From a bacterium (lineage in GTDB: Bacteria > Myxococcota_A > UBA9160 > UBA4427): a DNA stretch of 64,000 nt. Under the pieces are notes generated by a model. It had not been told where the DNA came from, made no database searches, and saw only the letters and a list, made by a program, of their open reading frames with translations. The translations under genes were made by a program, and so were the position numbers. How positions within the stretch are numbered: the stretch's first letter is position 1; the number at the start of each line of letters is the position of its first letter. This document shows positions 8,315-16,911 of the stretch, one piece after another. The stretch lies in assembly GCA_024742285.1 (NCBI GenBank), contig JANSYR010000005.1, positions 186,001-250,000 on the forward strand. Direction: 5' to 3'.

Positions 8315-8850
8315 GATCCGCTCCTTTCCCGGGCTTCCGCGCCCCAGAATGCCTTCCACGAGTCGAGCACGTGGGGATGGCTCCCGACACCCGTCTGGCT
8401 CGCCGGCCAGTTCGCGGGCTCCTGCTGGAGCGGGTGCTGGCCGAGCTCGGCACCGTAGACGAGGAAATGCTTGCGCCGGACGAAGAGCCAATGGCCGTCG
8501 CGTCGCTCGTAGGTGTCGTGGTACTGGATCGCGTGGATGATCCAACGGTCGCTGTCGAGCCCGCCGTCCTGGATCTCGCCCCGGCAGTAGACGATCCCCG
8601 TCGCATGGTCGTCGTCGACGAGGTCGATCACGTGATTGCCGACGTGCAGGAAGGTCACGCCCACGCCTCGGAACGCGCGATCCATGTCCGCCCGGAGTGC
8701 CTCGCGCCCGTAGGTGTCGCGACCGACCCGGACGTCCGGCACGTAGAGGTCGACGAGCGCGTCCATGTCACGCGCGTCCGAATAGACGGCGTAGCGCGAG
8801 GCGAGCTGACGGATCTCTTCGTAGGCGAGGAGCTTCTCGACGTCGGTCAT
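8311..8850 (-). CDS. SnoaL/NTF2-like polyketide cyclase or dehydratase family protein
   Basis: A 179-residue alpha-beta cone protein. The opening EKLLAYEEIRQLASRYAVYSDARDMDALVDLY is typical of SnoaL-4/NTF2-like proteins, followed by FLHVGNHVIDL and a hydrophobic sheet ending in HWLFVRRKHF. Family members include dehydratases, isomerases and ring-hydroxylation helpers. The stop overlaps the dehydrogenase start (ATGA), and a PPOX-type gene lies 29 bp upstream on the same strand. The function is inferred from fold and neighbours only. Confidence 0.85.
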   Translation of the reverse strand: MTDVEKLLAYEEIRQLASRYAVYSDARDMDALVDLYVPDVRVGRDTYGREALRADMDRAFRGVGVTFLHVGNHVIDLVDDDHATGIVYCRGEIQDGGLDSDRWIIHAIQYHDTYERRDGHWLFVRRKHFLVYGAELGQHPLQQEPANWPASQTGVGSHPHVLDSWKAFWGAEARERSGS

Positions 8851-8879
8851 CGGGGCGGATCCTTCGCGACGGTCGAGGC

Positions 8880-9389
8880 CTATCCTGCGGCCTTCTTCAT
8901 GCCGTCGGGCGTCTTGCTGCTCGGCAGCTTGCCGTGGTCCCACGAGACGAAGCGGCTGGGCCGGATCTTCATCAGCACGCGCTTGCCCGCCATTTTTCTC
9001 TTGACGTCCTCGGGGATGAGGTCGACGTCCGGGAGCGGGCTGCCGGTGCGGGCGTTGGCCTCCACCATCGTCCGGACCGTTTCGTCGAGGTCCGTCACGA
9101 TCTCGGCTTCGCCCTCCATCATGAGGCCGCGCAGCTCGCTGTAGGCGTGCCCCGTCTCGATCAGGAGGGTGCAGCGAGGATCCTTCTGGGCGTTCTTCAC
9201 CTTCTGGCTCGAGGCGTAGGTCGCGAACTTCAGGACGATCCCGTCGTCGCTCAGGTCGAGGGCGTAGAACATCGCGACCGCGTGGGGGTAGCCCTTGGGG
9301 CCGTTGGTGACCAGCGTGAGGGTGTGGCCTTCCTGGAGGTAGGCCCGGATCTCCTCGTCCGTCATTCTGATATCGTCTTTGCGGGGCAT
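8880..9389 (-). CDS. PPOX-class (pyridoxamine-oxidase-fold) F420/FMN-dependent protein
   Basis: A 169-residue split-barrel flavin protein. It starts MPRKDDIRMTDEEIRAYLQ and contains HTLTLVTNGPKGYPHAVAMFYAL, the usual first strands of the pyridoxamine-5-phosphate-oxidase fold, then KVKNAQKDPRCTLLIETG, a cofactor-phosphate-facing region. In high-GC bacteria these proteins often reduce substrates with F420H2 or FMN. Start chosen at ATG 9389. It heads the minus-strand run that continues through NTF2-like, dehydrogenase, PpiC and HupE genes, although no single pathway explains all five. Confidence 0.87.
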   Translation of the reverse strand: MPRKDDIRMTDEEIRAYLQEGHTLTLVTNGPKGYPHAVAMFYALDLSDDGIVLKFATYASSQKVKNAQKDPRCTLLIETGHAYSELRGLMMEGEAEIVTDLDETVRTMVEANARTGSPLPDVDLIPEDVKRKMAGKRVLMKIRPSRFVSWDHGKLPSSKTPDGMKKAAG

Positions 9390-9518
9390 GGGCGTCTCGC
9401 TCGGCAGGCGCTCACCGGATGTTCGGGTCCGGCGAGGGCGCTTCGGGTCCATCGATGGCGTCCGGAGACGGTATCGAAATCGACGGCAGGTTGCGGGGGG
9501 CAGGCGCCCTCGGAGGTG

Positions 9519-9911
9519 GTGTTGGCGGTTCTCACCCGGATCGACGAAGAACGAGGCCTGGCGGTCCAGGAGATCCACGGGGACCTGTCGACCGAGGAGA
9601 TCCTGGCGGCGCAGCGCGAGCTCTACGTGGATCGGGCCTTCGATCCGGCGAAGCCCTGCCTATGGGATGCCACGGAGGGAAACGTCGCTGCGGCGATGAC
9701 CGGTCAGGAGATGCAGACCGCCGCGAGCCGGGGGAGCGCCCTCTGGGATAGGATGGCGGGCGGTCGGACGGCGATCCTCGTCGCGCGGGAGTCGGATTTC
9801 GGAATGGGGCGAATGTACGAACTGATGGCCAAGGACATGCCCCGTGAGCTCAAGGTCTTTCGCGATCGCGACGAGGCCCTCGCCTGGCTCTTCGGGAGCG
9901 CAGCCGAATGA
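9519..9911 (+). CDS. conserved-looking hypothetical protein, possible SpoIIAA/STAS-like fold
   Basis: About 130 residues. The start is uncertain: GTG at 9516 or 9519 or TTG at 9522 all follow a GGAGG at 9512-9516. The sequence opens VLTRIDEERGLAVQEIHGDLSTEEILAAQRELY and has PCLWDATEGNV, TAILVARESDFGMGRMYE and a C-terminal FRDRDEALAWLFG. Alternating strands and helices, and the ending typical of proteins reading a state of the whole chain, suggest a STAS/SpoIIAA-like domain, but I do not recognise the family with confidence. Its last four bases overlap the start of the epimerase gene, so they are co-translated. Confidence 0.75.
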   Translation: MLAVLTRIDEERGLAVQEIHGDLSTEEILAAQRELYVDRAFDPAKPCLWDATEGNVAAAMTGQEMQTAASRGSALWDRMAGGRTAILVARESDFGMGRMYELMAKDMPRELKVFRDRDEALAWLFGSAAE

Positions 9912-11017
9912 GTCGCCGCGCGCTCGTCATCGGGGGCACCGGCCCCTCCGGCCCCCACGTCGTGAACGGTCTGGTCGACCGCGGCTTCGAGACGGCGATC
10001 CTCCACAGCGGCGCCCACGAGCGCCCGGAAATTCCCGACGTCGTCGAGCACATCCACACCGACGCCTACGATCCCGACAAGGTGCGCGGCGCACTCGGCG
10101 ATCGGACTTTCGACGTCTGCATCGCGACCTATGGCCGCTTGCGCGCCAACGCCGAGATCACGGCCGGGCGCGTCGGTCAGTTCATCTCCGTCGGCGGCCT
10201 CCCCGGCTATCGCGGCTACATGAACGCGCCGCTCTTCGACCCGCCGGGCTTCCCGATCCCGACCCGCGAAGACGGAGCGCAGATCCGGGACCCGTCGGAC
10301 GACGAGAAGGGCTTCCGGATCGCTCGCACGGAAGAGCGCGTATTCGACGCCCAGCCCGACGCCACCCACTTCCGGTATCCCTGGGTCTACGGGCCTCGGC
10401 AACCGGCCCCGCGCGAGTGGAGCATCGTCCGCCGGATCCTCGACGGCCGCGCCCCCATCATCGTCGCCGAAGACGGCCTCTCGCTCTCGAGCTTCGGCTT
10501 CACGGAGAACATGGCGCACGCGCTGCTGCTGGCGGTCGACCAGCCGGAGAAGGCCCGCGGCCAGATCTACAACGCCGCCGATCAGGAAGTGCTCTCGATC
10601 CGGCAGGTGATCGAGGTGATTGCGAAGTCGATGGGGCACACGTTCGACATCGTGTCGATGCCCTGGGAGATCGCCTGGCCCGCGCGGCCGCTGGTCGCCC
10701 AGCCGTGGACGACCCACCGGATCGTCTCGACCTCAAAGATGGAGAACGAGCTCGGCTATCGGGACAAGGTCCCGCCGAAGGAAGCGCTCGCGCGGACGGC
10801 GAAGTGGCTCGCGGAGAACCGTCCGGAGCCCGGCGGGATGGAAGAGACGGTCATGCAGGACCCCTTCGACTACGTCGCCGAGGATCGCCTGATCGAGCAA
10901 TGGCGCGAGGTCATGTCAAAGATCGCGGAGCCCACCTGGGTCGGGGAGGCGCCGGGCTTCGGGCTCGCGTACAGCGGTCCGGGCGGGCGCGAGCGGACGA
11001 ACAAGGACTTCGCGTAG
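9908..11017 (+). CDS. NAD(P)-dependent epimerase/dehydratase (extended SDR)
   Basis: A 369-residue extended short-chain dehydrogenase. It begins with the Rossmann loop VIGGTGPSGPHVVNGL (TGxxGxxG variant), has a strand FDVCIATYGRL and a substrate half with FRYPWVYGPRQPAPREW, then FGFTENMAHALLLAVD typical of NAD-dependent epimerases. The usual YxxxK pair is not evident at its normal place, so catalysis may differ from sugar epimerases. The last 60 residues form an extra tail. The ATG overlaps the stop of the preceding small gene. Confidence 0.88.
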   Translation: MSRRALVIGGTGPSGPHVVNGLVDRGFETAILHSGAHERPEIPDVVEHIHTDAYDPDKVRGALGDRTFDVCIATYGRLRANAEITAGRVGQFISVGGLPGYRGYMNAPLFDPPGFPIPTREDGAQIRDPSDDEKGFRIARTEERVFDAQPDATHFRYPWVYGPRQPAPREWSIVRRILDGRAPIIVAEDGLSLSSFGFTENMAHALLLAVDQPEKARGQIYNAADQEVLSIRQVIEVIAKSMGHTFDIVSMPWEIAWPARPLVAQPWTTHRIVSTSKMENELGYRDKVPPKEALARTAKWLAENRPEPGGMEETVMQDPFDYVAEDRLIEQWREVMSKIAEPTWVGEAPGFGLAYSGPGGRERTNKDFA

Positions 11018-11026
11018 GCCGCTCGC

Positions 11027-12226
11027 CTAGCGGATCGCCTCGGCGTCCCTGAGGCGCGCGATCGCGTCGTCGCCGAGACCGAGCTCCCGGAGGACCTCGT
11101 CGCTGTGCTCCCCGAGGCGCGGCGCATGGCGATCGATGGTGGCGGGCGTGGCCGAGAAGTTCCACGGCGGCGCGAGGTACTGGACCGGGCCGAAGCGTTC
11201 GTCTTCGAGGATCCGGACCGTCTCGCGGTGGCGCACGTGGGGGTCTTCGAGGAAGCCGTCGATGTCGTTGACCGGGCCGAAGGTGGCGCCTTCTTCGCGC
11301 GCACGGGCGACGAAGTCGGTGCTCTGCCACTTGCGGACCTCCTCCTTGAGGAGCCCCACGAGCTCGATGTAGTTGCCGAGGCGCGTACCCATCTCCTTGA
11401 AGCGAGCATCGTCCGCGAGGTCCTCGCGCCCGAGCACGCGACAGAGCGCGGCGAACTGGTGGTCCTGGATGATGAGGCCGACGACGTGGCCGTCCGCGGT
11501 CTCCCAGGCGGAGAAGAAGGCGGAGGACATCGCCGTCTCGAGCACCTCGGGCGGGAAGGCCCGCGGCGTCATCGGGTCCGGGAGGGCGAAGGCGGCATAG
11601 GCGTCGATCATCGCGACCTCGACGCGCTGTCCCCGACCCTCCGCGTCCCGCTCGCGGGCGAAGAGCGCCGCGAGAATGGCGCTGACCGCGGTCACGGCGC
11701 TCGTCTTGTCGGCGATCGGGCCGTTGACCGGCTGGGGCGGGCCGTCGCCGCCCTGGGCGGGCATGACCCCGACGAGCCCCTGCATCAGCTGGTCATAGGC
11801 GGGGAGGGCGGCGTAGGGGCCGTCGCTGCCGAAGCCGTTGATCGAGCAGAAGACGAGACCCGGGTGGCGCGCCGCGAGGGTCTCGTAGTCGAGGCCCAGT
11901 CGCGCCATCACGCTCGGCCGGAAATTCTCGACCAACACGTCGAAACGATCGATCACGTCGAGGATCAGGTCGCGCCCGGCCGCGCTCTTCAGGTCGACCA
12001 CCAGACTCCGCTTGTTGCGGTTCATCTGGGTGTGCATCGCCGAGAAGAGTGGCTCCTTGAAGGGCGCCCCCGAGTAGCGCGTCTGGTCGCCCCCCGGCGA
12101 TTCGAGCTTGATCACGTCGGCGCCGAGATCGCCCAGCTGCTGGGTGCACATCGGGCCGGACACGACGCTCGTCAGGTCGAGGACCCGGACGCCGGCGAGG
12201 GGACCGCTTCGTTCGCTCGCGCTCAT
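11027..12226 (-). CDS. family III CoA-transferase (CaiB/BaiF type)
   Basis: A 399-residue CoA-transferase. Diagnostic sequence includes GVRVLDLTSVVSGPMCTQQLGDLGADVIKLE at the N terminus, RNKRSLVVDLKS, and GPIADKTSA with the aspartate that forms the acyl-enzyme intermediate. The C terminus GEHSDEVLRELGL is also standard. It moves CoA between carboxylic acids, commonly to start degradation of steroids, carnitine-like or aromatic acids. It is the last gene of a five-gene minus-strand run with a quinone-oxidoreductase-like protein, DUF1214, a sulfotransferase and an SDR. Confidence 0.94.
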   Translation of the reverse strand: MSASERSGPLAGVRVLDLTSVVSGPMCTQQLGDLGADVIKLESPGGDQTRYSGAPFKEPLFSAMHTQMNRNKRSLVVDLKSAAGRDLILDVIDRFDVLVENFRPSVMARLGLDYETLAARHPGLVFCSINGFGSDGPYAALPAYDQLMQGLVGVMPAQGGDGPPQPVNGPIADKTSAVTAVSAILAALFARERDAEGRGQRVEVAMIDAYAAFALPDPMTPRAFPPEVLETAMSSAFFSAWETADGHVVGLIIQDHQFAALCRVLGREDLADDARFKEMGTRLGNYIELVGLLKEEVRKWQSTDFVARAREEGATFGPVNDIDGFLEDPHVRHRETVRILEDERFGPVQYLAPPWNFSATPATIDRHAPRLGEHSDEVLRELGLGDDAIARLRDAEAIR

Positions 12227-12239
12227 CGGAGCTCCCGGC

Positions 12240-13244
12240 TCAAGGCGCCGTCGCGTCGGGGTGCACGCCGAGCACGAGCTTGCCCTGGACCTGGCTGGCC
12301 CCGAGGCGTTCGAGGGCGTCGGGGAGCTGATCGAAGGGCACCATCTCCTCGACCCGCACGGAGAGCCTGCCCTCGCGCCACCACGCGAGGAGCTTCTCCT
12401 GGACCTCTTCCTTGTAGTCGCGGCCGTAGTTCGACGGGATCACGCCGACGACGCTGTAGTTCTGGTAGACCATGTGCGCGGGATCGACGGGGCCCCATTG
12501 TCCGCTCGCGAAGCCGATCAGGCAGATCCGCCCCTCGTGCGCCACGCACTTGCTGGCGGCGGTGTACGCCGGGCCGCCGACCGGGTCGTAGACGCAGTTC
12601 GCGCCCAGTCCGCCGGTCAGGTCCATCACCGCCTGCGTGATGTCGTCCTGCTTGCGATCGATCACGTGATCCGCGCCGAGCTGCTTGCAATAGTCGACCT
12701 TGTCGGCGCCGGCGACCGTCCCGATCACCGTCGCACCGAGGGCCTTGCCGATCTGGACCGCGGCCGTCCCCGTCCCGCCGGCACCGCCGAGGACGAGGAG
12801 CGTCTCGCCCGCCTGCAGCTTCGCGCGGGTCTCGAGCCCGAGATAGGCCGTGTGCATCGGGATCAGGAAGGCCGCGCCCTCGGCGTCGGTCATCCCGTCG
12901 GGCACGGGCAGGCAGAAATCGTCGAGGGCGAGGGCCTGCTCGGCGTAGCTGCCATGTCCCGTGAAGAAGCTGGTGACGGCCATGACCCGGTCGCCGACGT
13001 TGCGGTTCTCCACGGCGTCCCCCCAGCCGATCACGCGCCCGACGACCTCCTGTCCCTGGGTGAACGGGATCTGGGGCGTCATCGCGTAGCTGCCCTGGCA
13101 CATGAAGACGTCGGGCAGCCCCATCCCGGCGGCGAGGACTTCGACGAGCACGGTGTCCTCGCGCGGGGTCGGTTCGGGGAGGTCGGTCTTGAATTCGAGG
13201 GCGTCCTTCGGACTGCCCGGCTTCACGGTCTGCCATCCTCGCAT
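12240..13244 (-). CDS. NADPH:quinone oxidoreductase-like zinc-independent MDR protein
   Basis: A 334-residue medium-chain reductase of the QOR branch. It has no zinc cysteines; the cofactor fold is LLVLGGAGGTGTAAVQIGKALGATVIGTV and a downstream block NCVYDPVGGPAY is the QOR signature region. Such enzymes reduce quinones or alpha,beta-unsaturated carbonyl (including acyl-CoA) groups with NADPH. GAGGAG precedes ATG 13244 at good spacing. It sits 13 bp from the CoA-transferase gene, suggesting activity on a CoA-linked or enone intermediate. Confidence 0.92.
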   Translation of the reverse strand: MRGWQTVKPGSPKDALEFKTDLPEPTPREDTVLVEVLAAGMGLPDVFMCQGSYAMTPQIPFTQGQEVVGRVIGWGDAVENRNVGDRVMAVTSFFTGHGSYAEQALALDDFCLPVPDGMTDAEGAAFLIPMHTAYLGLETRAKLQAGETLLVLGGAGGTGTAAVQIGKALGATVIGTVAGADKVDYCKQLGADHVIDRKQDDITQAVMDLTGGLGANCVYDPVGGPAYTAASKCVAHEGRICLIGFASGQWGPVDPAHMVYQNYSVVGVIPSNYGRDYKEEVQEKLLAWWREGRLSVRVEEMVPFDQLPDALERLGASQVQGKLVLGVHPDATAP

Positions 13245-13273
13245 TTCGGTCGGTCTCCTCGTGGCGGGTGGAT

Positions 13274-14557
13274 TCAGGTCACGGGCTCGCGGCGGGTCAG
13301 GTGGCGATGGCGGATCGCCAGCTGCTCGCGGCGCGCGGCCTCGTCGAAGGTCGGCGTGTCCGCCGGTAGATGATCTCGTACGTCGGCGAATCTGCAGATC
13401 GTGACGGACGGGGCGGGACGATTCTTCGACCAGATGTACCGGTACTGGATCATGCCTTCGTAGGTGCCCATCGTGTCGATCCAGTTCTGGACGCCGGGGT
13501 CCTCGGCCGAGAACACGAAGCGCGCGCGGCCGTCCGGGTCGACCCGGGCCTGCGTATGGTTCAGTCCGGTCTGGTGGGTGGCCCAGTCCATGGTCCGGAA
13601 CCACACGTCGCAGAGCTGGATCTGCCAGTAGCGTGCGTCGGGCGCCTCGAACTCGACGATCATGGCCTCGTCGGGATCGAGGGACCACCAGTCGTTGCCG
13701 TAGACGATGTCGTCGGCGCCGCCCACGAAGGGAGCCGCCTCCATCAGGCGGCCCTTCTCGTGGTCGTCGCGGAGCTGCGTCACCCACTCCTGCCAGAAGA
13801 CCGTCGTCTGCTCGATCCAGAGCGCGGCTTCGTCGAGGTAGTTCGCCATGTGGTTCGGCTGGAGCGGAGGCGCCGGGATCCCCACTCCGCCGATCCGCTC
13901 GATCTCGAAACGCGCGGGGCGCTCGACCGCCCAGTCGGCGAAGTACTGACGCACGCACCAGTACTGGGTCTCCGGTGGCATCGACATGAAGTTCCCCGTC
14001 CAGTCGGCGGGCTTCTCGGCAGCGAGCAGGATCTCGAAGTCACCGTTCGCGTCGCATGCGCAGTCGGTCAGGAGCAGCGTGTCGAAGACCTGGTCGTCGC
14101 CGAGCTGCATGTAGCCGTCCTTGGTCTCGAGCAGCGCCTCGAACACGTTCTCGCGGTTGCCGCGGACGAGGTAGCTCGAGGCGGGCGAGACGCGGCACCA
14201 GAGGTACTGGTTGTCGACGTTCTCGGCGCCCCATTTCGCTTCGGAGTCGGGGCTGCGGATCATCTTCGGGTAGTCGGGGTCGGCGAGCTGGCTGGTCTGC
14301 GCGATGCCCGTGGTGACGAGACCGAGCAGGTAGCGCATGCCCTGGGCCCGGAGCTCCCCGGGCGTCGCGCTCTCCCGGATCGGGAAGGCGAGGAGGTGAT
14401 CCGAGGCGCGCTCGATCGCCGCCAGCAGGTCACGCATCGCGGAGCCGTCGACGAGTCGCTGCGCCTGCTCCGCATCGCTCCGCTTCACGCTTCGAAGCGC
14501 GTCGCGGAGTGCCTTTCCGGAGGCTCCCGTTCCGCCAATCGCTGCATCTTCCGTCAT
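13274..14557 (-). CDS. DUF1214-domain protein
   Basis: A 427-residue protein. The C-terminal half has the DUF1214 features: EAMIVEFEAPDARYWQIQLCDVWF, HTQARVDPDGRARFVFSAEDPGVQNWIDT and the tryptophan-rich YGNDWWSLDP. The N-terminal half includes NQYLWCRVSPASSYLVRGNR. DUF1214 proteins are common beside steroid and lipid degradation genes in high-GC bacteria, but no reaction is established. ATG 14557 is chosen. It is embedded between the quinone-oxidoreductase-like and sulfotransferase genes on the same strand. Confidence 0.88.
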   Translation of the reverse strand: MTEDAAIGGTGASGKALRDALRSVKRSDAEQAQRLVDGSAMRDLLAAIERASDHLLAFPIRESATPGELRAQGMRYLLGLVTTGIAQTSQLADPDYPKMIRSPDSEAKWGAENVDNQYLWCRVSPASSYLVRGNRENVFEALLETKDGYMQLGDDQVFDTLLLTDCACDANGDFEILLAAEKPADWTGNFMSMPPETQYWCVRQYFADWAVERPARFEIERIGGVGIPAPPLQPNHMANYLDEAALWIEQTTVFWQEWVTQLRDDHEKGRLMEAAPFVGGADDIVYGNDWWSLDPDEAMIVEFEAPDARYWQIQLCDVWFRTMDWATHQTGLNHTQARVDPDGRARFVFSAEDPGVQNWIDTMGTYEGMIQYRYIWSKNRPAPSVTICRFADVRDHLPADTPTFDEAARREQLAIRHRHLTRREPVT

Positions 14558-14579
14558 GCCCGCCTCCCTCCGATCCGAA

Positions 14580-15812
14580 TCAGGCCTCGCTCGCGACGCC
14601 GTAGGTTTCATAATACTCCGCGAAGCGCGCCCGTTCCTCGTCGAGGTCGAGGCCGGTGTCTGCGAAGTCGTAGCTGTGCCTGCCGTGTCGGCCCTTCGGC
14701 TTGTTGTCGATGTAGTCCTGCTGGGCCTGTCGCGACGACTCCGGGTATTCGATCTCGAAATGTTCGTAGACGCCGGCGAGCGCAGCGACCGGATCCTTCA
14801 TCAGGTCCGCGTAGCGGAGGTCGAAGCACTGGCTCTCGGGCAGCCGGCCGGAGCGGCGGAGGGCCGTCATGCCGTCGAGGAGCGCTGCGCAGGTCTCGCC
14901 CGTGAACCAGCCCTTCATGGCTTCCGCGTCCACCTCGTCCGACCGCACGAAGGCCGTCGAGTAGAGGGTCGAGACGACGGAAGGGAGGACGCGGAGCGGG
15001 TCGCGGTGGGTGAACACGATGCGCGCGTCGGGGTAGACCGTGAGCAGCGCGTCGAGCTGGCCCATGTGGCTCGGCGACTTGAGGACCCAACGCTCGCCCG
15101 GGCACTTCCACTGGAGGTGCTGGAGCATCTGCTTGTGGAACTCGAAGCCCGGGACGCGGTCGCAGGTCGCGTACCACGCGGAGAAGGCGGGGACGACGTG
15201 GCGTCCCATCCACTCGTCGGAGACGAAGCTCGCGCCCATCACCTGGATGTCCTCGACGGGGATGTCGCCGCCGAGCTCGTGGACCTGGTCGTACTCCGGC
15301 ACGATCTCGCACCAGAGGCGGATCTGGCGATCGGCCTGGGCGATCCGCGGGTCGGTCCGGTAGCTCGCCGTCTCGGGCGCGGGGAAGGGGTAGCGGATCT
15401 CCCAGTGGCGCGGGGCGCGGTGGCGCGGGTCGGCGGCGAGGAGTTCGTGGGTGATCGACGTTCCCGTGCGAGGAAGGCCGATGATGAAGACGGGACGTTC
15501 GATCGCCTCCCGGGTGACCTCGGGATGACGCTTGCGCTCCTCGGTCAGCTCGAGACGGATCGTCAGGGCGTTCAGCAGGTCGCCGCGGATCAGCAGGGCG
15601 CCGATCGCGTGCAGCGACCGCTCGTCGTTCAGGGACTCGACGAAGATCCGGAAGGGCTCCTCGAAGCGCGGGTCGCCGAAGTCGTCGAGGCCGGTCTTCT
15701 CGCGCGCCTCGGCCAGCAGGACCTCCGGGTCGAGGCGCACCCAGTCGGGATCGCAGTTCTCGTTCAGGGCCTGCACCCACGCCGGGCGCGGACCGGGTTG
15801 CCAGATCGACAT
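14580..15812 (-). CDS. PAPS-dependent sulfotransferase family protein
   Basis: A 410-residue sulfotransferase-fold protein. The 5-phosphosulfate loop is FIIGLPRTGTSITHELLA (about residues 109-126) and the 3-phosphate motif is RIVFTHRDPLRVLPSVVS. It transfers sulfate from PAPS to a hydroxyl group, or in related bacterial proteins acts as a kinase-like or silent homologue. The C-terminal region with YADLMKDPVAALAGVYEHF is typical. Many copies occur in genomes that process steroids and lipids. It is flanked by the SDR upstream and DUF1214 gene downstream in one run. Confidence 0.93.
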   Translation of the reverse strand: MSIWQPGPRPAWVQALNENCDPDWVRLDPEVLLAEAREKTGLDDFGDPRFEEPFRIFVESLNDERSLHAIGALLIRGDLLNALTIRLELTEERKRHPEVTREAIERPVFIIGLPRTGTSITHELLAADPRHRAPRHWEIRYPFPAPETASYRTDPRIAQADRQIRLWCEIVPEYDQVHELGGDIPVEDIQVMGASFVSDEWMGRHVVPAFSAWYATCDRVPGFEFHKQMLQHLQWKCPGERWVLKSPSHMGQLDALLTVYPDARIVFTHRDPLRVLPSVVSTLYSTAFVRSDEVDAEAMKGWFTGETCAALLDGMTALRRSGRLPESQCFDLRYADLMKDPVAALAGVYEHFEIEYPESSRQAQQDYIDNKPKGRHGRHSYDFADTGLDLDEERARFAEYYETYGVASEA

Positions 15813-15831
15813 TCGGGATCCTTCCGCCGTC

Positions 15832-16662
15832 TCAGGGCATGTACGAGCCGCCGCTCACGCTGACGAGCTGGCCGGTCAGATGCTTCGAGCGGTCGGAGGC
15901 GAAGAAGAGAGTGGCGTCGGCGATGTCCTCGGGGCGACCGATGCGTCGGATCGGCTGGCTCGACACATTGAAGTTCGCGTCACCGGACTCGGCGGCGCCG
16001 GCCATCTGCTCCGGCGTTCCGAAGAACTCGTAGCCGTACTTGCGCCAGAAGCTCCCCTCGCCGACGTGGTCCGCCTGATGGGGAACGATCCAGCCCGGCG
16101 CGACGCAGTTGATCCGCACGCCGAACGGCCCCCACTCGTAGGCGAGGCCCTTCGAGAAGGACATCACGAAGCCCTTGGTCCCACCGTAGAGGGCGACCTG
16201 GTTCGCGGCCTCGGGGACGAGGGCGGAGTTCGACGTGATGTTGATGATCGAGCCGGTGCCGCGGGCGACCATGCTCTTGCCTGCGGCGCGGGTGCAGTGG
16301 TGGACACCCCAGATGTTCAGGTTGACCTCCCACTCGGAATCCTCGATCGACTTGTCGAGGAAGGGCGTCGGATGGAACACGCCACCCGCGTTGTTCACCA
16401 ACACGTCGATCGGTCCGAAGGCCGACTCGGCCTTCTCGACCATTTGCTCGACGGCGTCGAGCTTCGTGACGTCGGTGGGGACGACGAGGACGTCGCCCGG
16501 GAGATCCTTGGCCGCGTCGGCGACCTCCTGTCCCTTGGTTCCGTCACGGGTCGCGATCACGACATTGGCGCCTTCCTCGGCGAATCCGAGGACGAGGCCG
16601 CGTCCGATTCCGCCGCTGCCGCCGGTGATGATCGTGCTCTTGCCGGTGAGTCCGAGGTCCAT
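15832..16662 (-). CDS. short-chain dehydrogenase/reductase (SDR)
   Basis: A 276-residue classical SDR. Cofactor loop TGGSGGIG at about residues 13-20, NNAG at the core strand, catalytic serine in ITSNSA and the active YxxxK as LYGGTKG. The ending LTGQLVSVSGGSYMP is canonical. An insert near residues 195-225 (FWRKYGYEFFGTPEQM) enlarges the substrate lid, suggesting a bulky alcohol or ketone substrate. It is the first gene of the run that ends in the CoA-transferase. Confidence 0.94.
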   Translation of the reverse strand: MDLGLTGKSTIITGGSGGIGRGLVLGFAEEGANVVIATRDGTKGQEVADAAKDLPGDVLVVPTDVTKLDAVEQMVEKAESAFGPIDVLVNNAGGVFHPTPFLDKSIEDSEWEVNLNIWGVHHCTRAAGKSMVARGTGSIINITSNSALVPEAANQVALYGGTKGFVMSFSKGLAYEWGPFGVRINCVAPGWIVPHQADHVGEGSFWRKYGYEFFGTPEQMAGAAESGDANFNVSSQPIRRIGRPEDIADATLFFASDRSKHLTGQLVSVSGGSYMP

Positions 16663-16911
16663 CGTGCTCCTCCTGCGGATGGGGGACGGATCCTAGCCAT
16701 ACCGGTGAGGCCACGCAGACGTCCGGGATCGGGGGGCGCTTGCGAAGTCCGCGCTCGCGTGCTCCCCGGATTCGGTACTCGGACGGGTTTTCGCGAAGGC
16801 GAGTTTCGCTGTCATCGGCACGGCGGAGGAAGGAAGAGGCGTGCTCTTGTGGCGATGGGCCTAACAAGAGGACATGTCTGGTGCCGCCGACCTGCCGGAT
16901 TTCACGCGGGA